DNA of 6,352 nt, from contig JAAHHL010000426.1 in assembly GCA_010672185.1 (NCBI GenBank), positions 1-6,352 on the forward strand, read 5' to 3'. Numbering within the stretch: the stretch's first letter is position 1; each line of letters starts with the position of its first letter. The notes beneath the pieces are model-generated. The model was given only the letters and a program-made list of their open reading frames with translations, was not told the DNA's origin and searched no databases. Shown piece by piece: positions 4,266-6,352 of the stretch. The DNA comes from Caldora sp. SIO3E6. Its GTDB lineage: Bacteria > Cyanobacteriota > Cyanobacteriia > Cyanobacteriales > Coleofasciculaceae. The translations under genes and the position numbers were made by a program.

Positions 4266-5912
4266 TTAGGTACTAAATAATATCTCTCCATTTTGAGTTG
4301 CGATCAGTTGCATCTTCAAGGGACCAGCCCGATAAGTTACTTGTTGAGCAACAACTCTAACATTTATTGGTTCATCATACTCTTCTAACTTTTCTATAAA
4401 GCGAAGAATTTTGGTACTACTACCATCTCCCAATTGAATCTTACCCAGAATACCAGCACGACTAGCACGAAACTCAGATGCTGCGAGCAATTGATTTAGA
4501 CGTGCTCGTATTTCCTCTTGGTTCATAGTTGAGGCGTCGATGGGAATCGTAGCAAGAACATGACCAGCTTCAAAGACGACTTGGTTTACTACTGCATCAG
4601 CAAAGACCTGTATTTGTTTTTCTCCCTTAACATAATTACCAACTGAGAGTATTCGTACTATATAGTCTTGACCGTCCTGAATCTGGTTAATTAAGCGTTC
4701 AGCTTGGGATTGAGGAATTTGAACCAGCCTTCCATTGGGTTTATAATCACCAGACTGAGTAATTTCAATTGCTGCTTTATTTGCCTGCCGCAACAGTTGA
4801 TCAACTGCCTGAGGTGCAGCATTCGGTTCAACGATTCTTACTACTCCAGATGCTAGAACTTGACCACGCAAAATAGCAACTTTGCCTTGGCGCAATATTT
4901 GATAGTTTTGTTCTAGAATTCGGGCTTCCTGGGTTAAAAAAGCAATTAGTTTTTCTCTGTCACCAAGTTCTTGTTCGAGTTCCTCACGGCGAGTTTCTAA
5001 TTGAGCAATCTCATTTTTGGCTCCATCGAGCTCTTGTTCGAGTTCCTCACGGCGAGTTTCTAATTGAGCAATCTCATTTTTGGCTCCATCGAGCTCTTGT
5101 TCAAGTTCCTCACGGCGAGTTTCTAATTGAGCGATCGCATCTTTGGCTCCATCGAGTTCTTGTTCAAGTTCCTCACGGCGAGTTTCTAATTGAGCGATCG
5201 CATCTTTGGCTCCATCGAGTTCTTGTTCAAGTTCCTCACGGCGAGTTTCTAATTGAGCGATCTCATTTTTGGCTCCATTGAGCTGTTGTTCAACTTGCAT
5301 CAGGCGACTCTCACCTTGAGCAATTATTTGTTTTTGCTCGGCGATCTCCTGATTCCGTTGAGTAAGTTCTTGATTTTTCTCTTCTAGTTCTTGATTCCGT
5401 TGAGTAAGTTCTTGACTTTTCTCTTCTAGTTCTTGATCCCGTTGAACCACTTGGGATTTTAGTTGAGCAATTTGCTGATTGAGCTGATTCTTCTGCTTAT
5501 TTAGTACCTGACGTTCCTTTAAAAGGGAGTTGATTTCCGAGCGTAGAACAGAACCCTGTTTAGAAAGATCCTTCAGTTGAGTTTGAGCTTGGGTCAACTC
5601 ACTCTCTACCTGAACTTTTTCCGCATTAATTATATCAACCTCACCACGAGCAATTCTCAGTTTTTTGAGAATATTGTCAAGTTGAAAAACTCCCTCCCTT
5701 AGAGACTCACTAGTGGCAAAGAGAATCCCTAAGGTAGAAGCAGAAATCAAACTCCCTGTAATAATGGTGACTAGAGTAGCAGTTTTGCGAGGACGCAGAT
5801 TGAATAAACTCAACCGCGCCTTGCCAACTTTTGTTCCAATGCGATCGCCTAGGGTTGCGATCACTGCTCCCAACAACAAGATTGCCGCGATTAGGATGTA
5901 AGCGCTGGTCAT
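4266..5912 (-). CDS. DUF3084 domain membrane-anchored coiled-coil protein
   Basis: A 548-residue protein with two N-terminal membrane helices (about 3-20 and 46-68) joined by the basic segment GTKVGKARLSLFNLRPRK. A long Gln/Glu/Leu-rich coiled coil (about 80-335) and a globular C-terminal domain (about 335-548) follow. This architecture and the N-terminal sequence match the DUF3084 family of cyanobacteria, whose function is unknown to me. The coil contains a 14-residue repeat (about 160-188) and five near-identical 21-residue repeats (211-315; three heptads each), so its length should be variable between strains. The gene starts with ATG 87 bases after the ntcA stop, on the same strand, with a weak GGAAAG ribosome site; co-transcription with ntcA is plausible but not shown. 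It ends convergent to the RDD gene. The anchored coil could act as a spacer or scaffold at the membrane; this is inferred from shape only. Confidence 0.88.
   Translation of the reverse strand: MTSAYILIAAILLLGAVIATLGDRIGTKVGKARLSLFNLRPRKTATLVTIITGSLISASTLGILFATSESLREGVFQLDNILKKLRIARGEVDIINAEKVQVESELTQAQTQLKDLSKQGSVLRSEINSLLKERQVLNKQKNQLNQQIAQLKSQVVQRDQELEEKSQELTQRNQELEEKNQELTQRNQEIAEQKQIIAQGESRLMQVEQQLNGAKNEIAQLETRREELEQELDGAKDAIAQLETRREELEQELDGAKDAIAQLETRREELEQELDGAKNEIAQLETRREELEQELDGAKNEIAQLETRREELEQELGDREKLIAFLTQEARILEQNYQILRQGKVAILRGQVLASGVVRIVEPNAAPQAVDQLLRQANKAAIEITQSGDYKPNGRLVQIPQSQAERLINQIQDGQDYIVRILSVGNYVKGEKQIQVFADAVVNQVVFEAGHVLATIPIDASTMNQEEIRARLNQLLAASEFRASRAGILGKIQLGDGSSTKILRFIEKLEEYDEPINVRVVAQQVTYRAGPLKMQLIATQNGEILFST
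4968..5282 (-). repeat. Five tandem 63-base repeats in the DUF3084 coiled coil
   Basis: Exactly five units of 63 bases encode the 21-residue motif LDGAKNEIAQLETRREELEQE, with N-E or D-A at positions 6-7. Units differ by few bases. Two central units carry GCGATCGC (5131-5138, 5194-5201), while the equivalent place in the others reads GCAATCTC or GCGATCTC. Twenty-one residues are three heptads, so unit gain or loss keeps both frame and coil register. Confidence 0.95.
5351..5434 (-). repeat. Two tandem 42-base repeats in the DUF3084 coiled coil
   Basis: Units 5351-5392 and 5393-5434 differ at one base and encode a 14-residue motif built from QELEEK and QELTQRN; a degraded third copy begins at 5435. 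Fourteen residues equal two heptads. Confidence 0.9.
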
Positions 5913-5999
5913 TAAATGCTTTCCATCTGTCCAGATACAGCCTAGCCTATGCTTGTATGCTTATGATCATGAGAGAGAGAAGTATTCGCCCTGACATTC

Positions 6000-6352
6000 T
6001 CAGGTAAACTGCTGACTCAGAACTACCGGATTGTGAACGGTAATTTTTTTCTTGTGAATATCGATCATTTTTTCAGTACGCAAATCCCCTAGTAAACGAG
6101 TAACCGTAACACGGGTTGAGCCAATCGCTTCAGCGATCGCTTGATGAGAGAGTTTCAAGTCAATCATAATCCCGTCAGATGTAGGTACACCAAAGTCGCG
6201 GCAAAGAATCAACAAAAAACTCACCAATCGAGAACCCATGTCTCGGTGAGCCAGAGTTTCAATCATCATTTCTGTCTGCAAGATCCTAGAAGATAAACCC
6301 CGGAGCATTAACATCGATAGCTCTGGATTTTCTTTAAGTGCTTGCTCTACCA
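6000..6352 (-). CDS. ntcA: Global nitrogen regulator NtcA, C-terminal part (cut by window edge)
   Basis: The window holds the last 116 codons of a gene that runs off the right edge; full NtcA is about 220-225 residues. NtcA is the Crp/Fnr-family transcription factor of cyanobacteria that senses 2-oxoglutarate and activates nitrogen-assimilation genes at GTA-N8-TAC sites. Seen here are the end of the effector domain and dimer helix (ENPELSMLMLRGLSSRIL, then ILQTEMMIETLAHRDMGSR) and the helix-turn-helix with recognition helix GSTRVTVTRLLGDLR. The C-terminus (HKKKITVHNPVVLSQQF) is almost diagnostic of NtcA. An internal ATG at 6312-6314 is not the start, since the frame stays open upstream with NtcA-like sequence (VEQALKENPELS). 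It lies upstream of the DUF3084 gene in the same direction. A HIP1 site falls in the helix-turn-helix codons. Confidence 0.97.
   Translation of the reverse strand, partial: VEQALKENPELSMLMLRGLSSRILQTEMMIETLAHRDMGSRLVSFLLILCRDFGVPTSDGIMIDLKLSHQAIAEAIGSTRVTVTRLLGDLRTEKMIDIHKKKITVHNPVVLSQQFT

Noticed and set aside
5963..5970. ATGATCAT palindrome between ntcA and the DUF3084 gene
   Set aside because: Only eight bases with no loop or U-tract; too short to call a terminator or operator.

Overview
The window is cyanobacterial chromosomal DNA, probably from a filamentous species. Three things show this: the right edge carries the C-terminal half of ntcA, the cyanobacterial global nitrogen regulator; next to it is a DUF3084-type coiled-coil membrane protein; and the palindrome GCGATCGC (HIP1) occurs six times in 6.35 kb, at 813, 3584, 5131, 5194, 5841 and 6133. 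Heptameric AGCTGAA-type repeats and a 14-base TTCTTAATTCTTCA-type repeat near 4.1-4.2 kb are also typical of repeat-rich filamentous cyanobacteria. The exact species cannot be read from the sequence.

Layout, left to right. At 33-455 (minus) is a small three-helix membrane protein that looks like the N-terminal part of a TrbC/VirB2-like protein. Its reading frame appears broken near the 3' end, because an open, membrane-like continuation lies in another frame up to the left edge. A 294-base divergent intergenic region follows. At 750-2948 (plus) is a 732-residue exported multidomain protein: Sec signal peptide, a cyanobacterial-style trunk with two Cys pairs, a pretoxin-like hydrophobic module, and a C-terminal PD-(D/E)XK nuclease-like domain (D650, E659, K661). 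Its stop codon overlaps the ATG of the next gene (2945-3328), a small acidic protein with a CxxC pair and an HRGHEL motif; it is the natural candidate for the cognate immunity protein. An RDD-family membrane protein follows at 3494-3964. A 301-base gene-free stretch then holds a relic-like copy of the start of the first gene and two families of short tandem repeats. The right third is housekeeping: ntcA (6000 to beyond 6352, minus) followed in the same direction by the DUF3084 gene (4266-5912, minus).

Interpretation. The middle of the window reads as a polymorphic toxin/immunity island next to the ntcA-DUF3084 locus. Toxin and immunity overlap by an ATGA junction, so co-translation is likely. 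Hand counts show base composition falling from about 52-58% GC in sampled trunk lines to 30-45% in sampled toxin lines and 33% at the start of the immunity gene, with a 24-base tandem duplication just before the toxin domain. This is the pattern expected for exchange of C-terminal toxin modules on a conserved trunk. The toxin island lies between the first gene and a diverged 42-base copy of that gene's start (382-423 against 4001-4041, same orientation), which suggests duplication or insertion at this place. Family assignments rest on reading motifs by eye; no database search was run.
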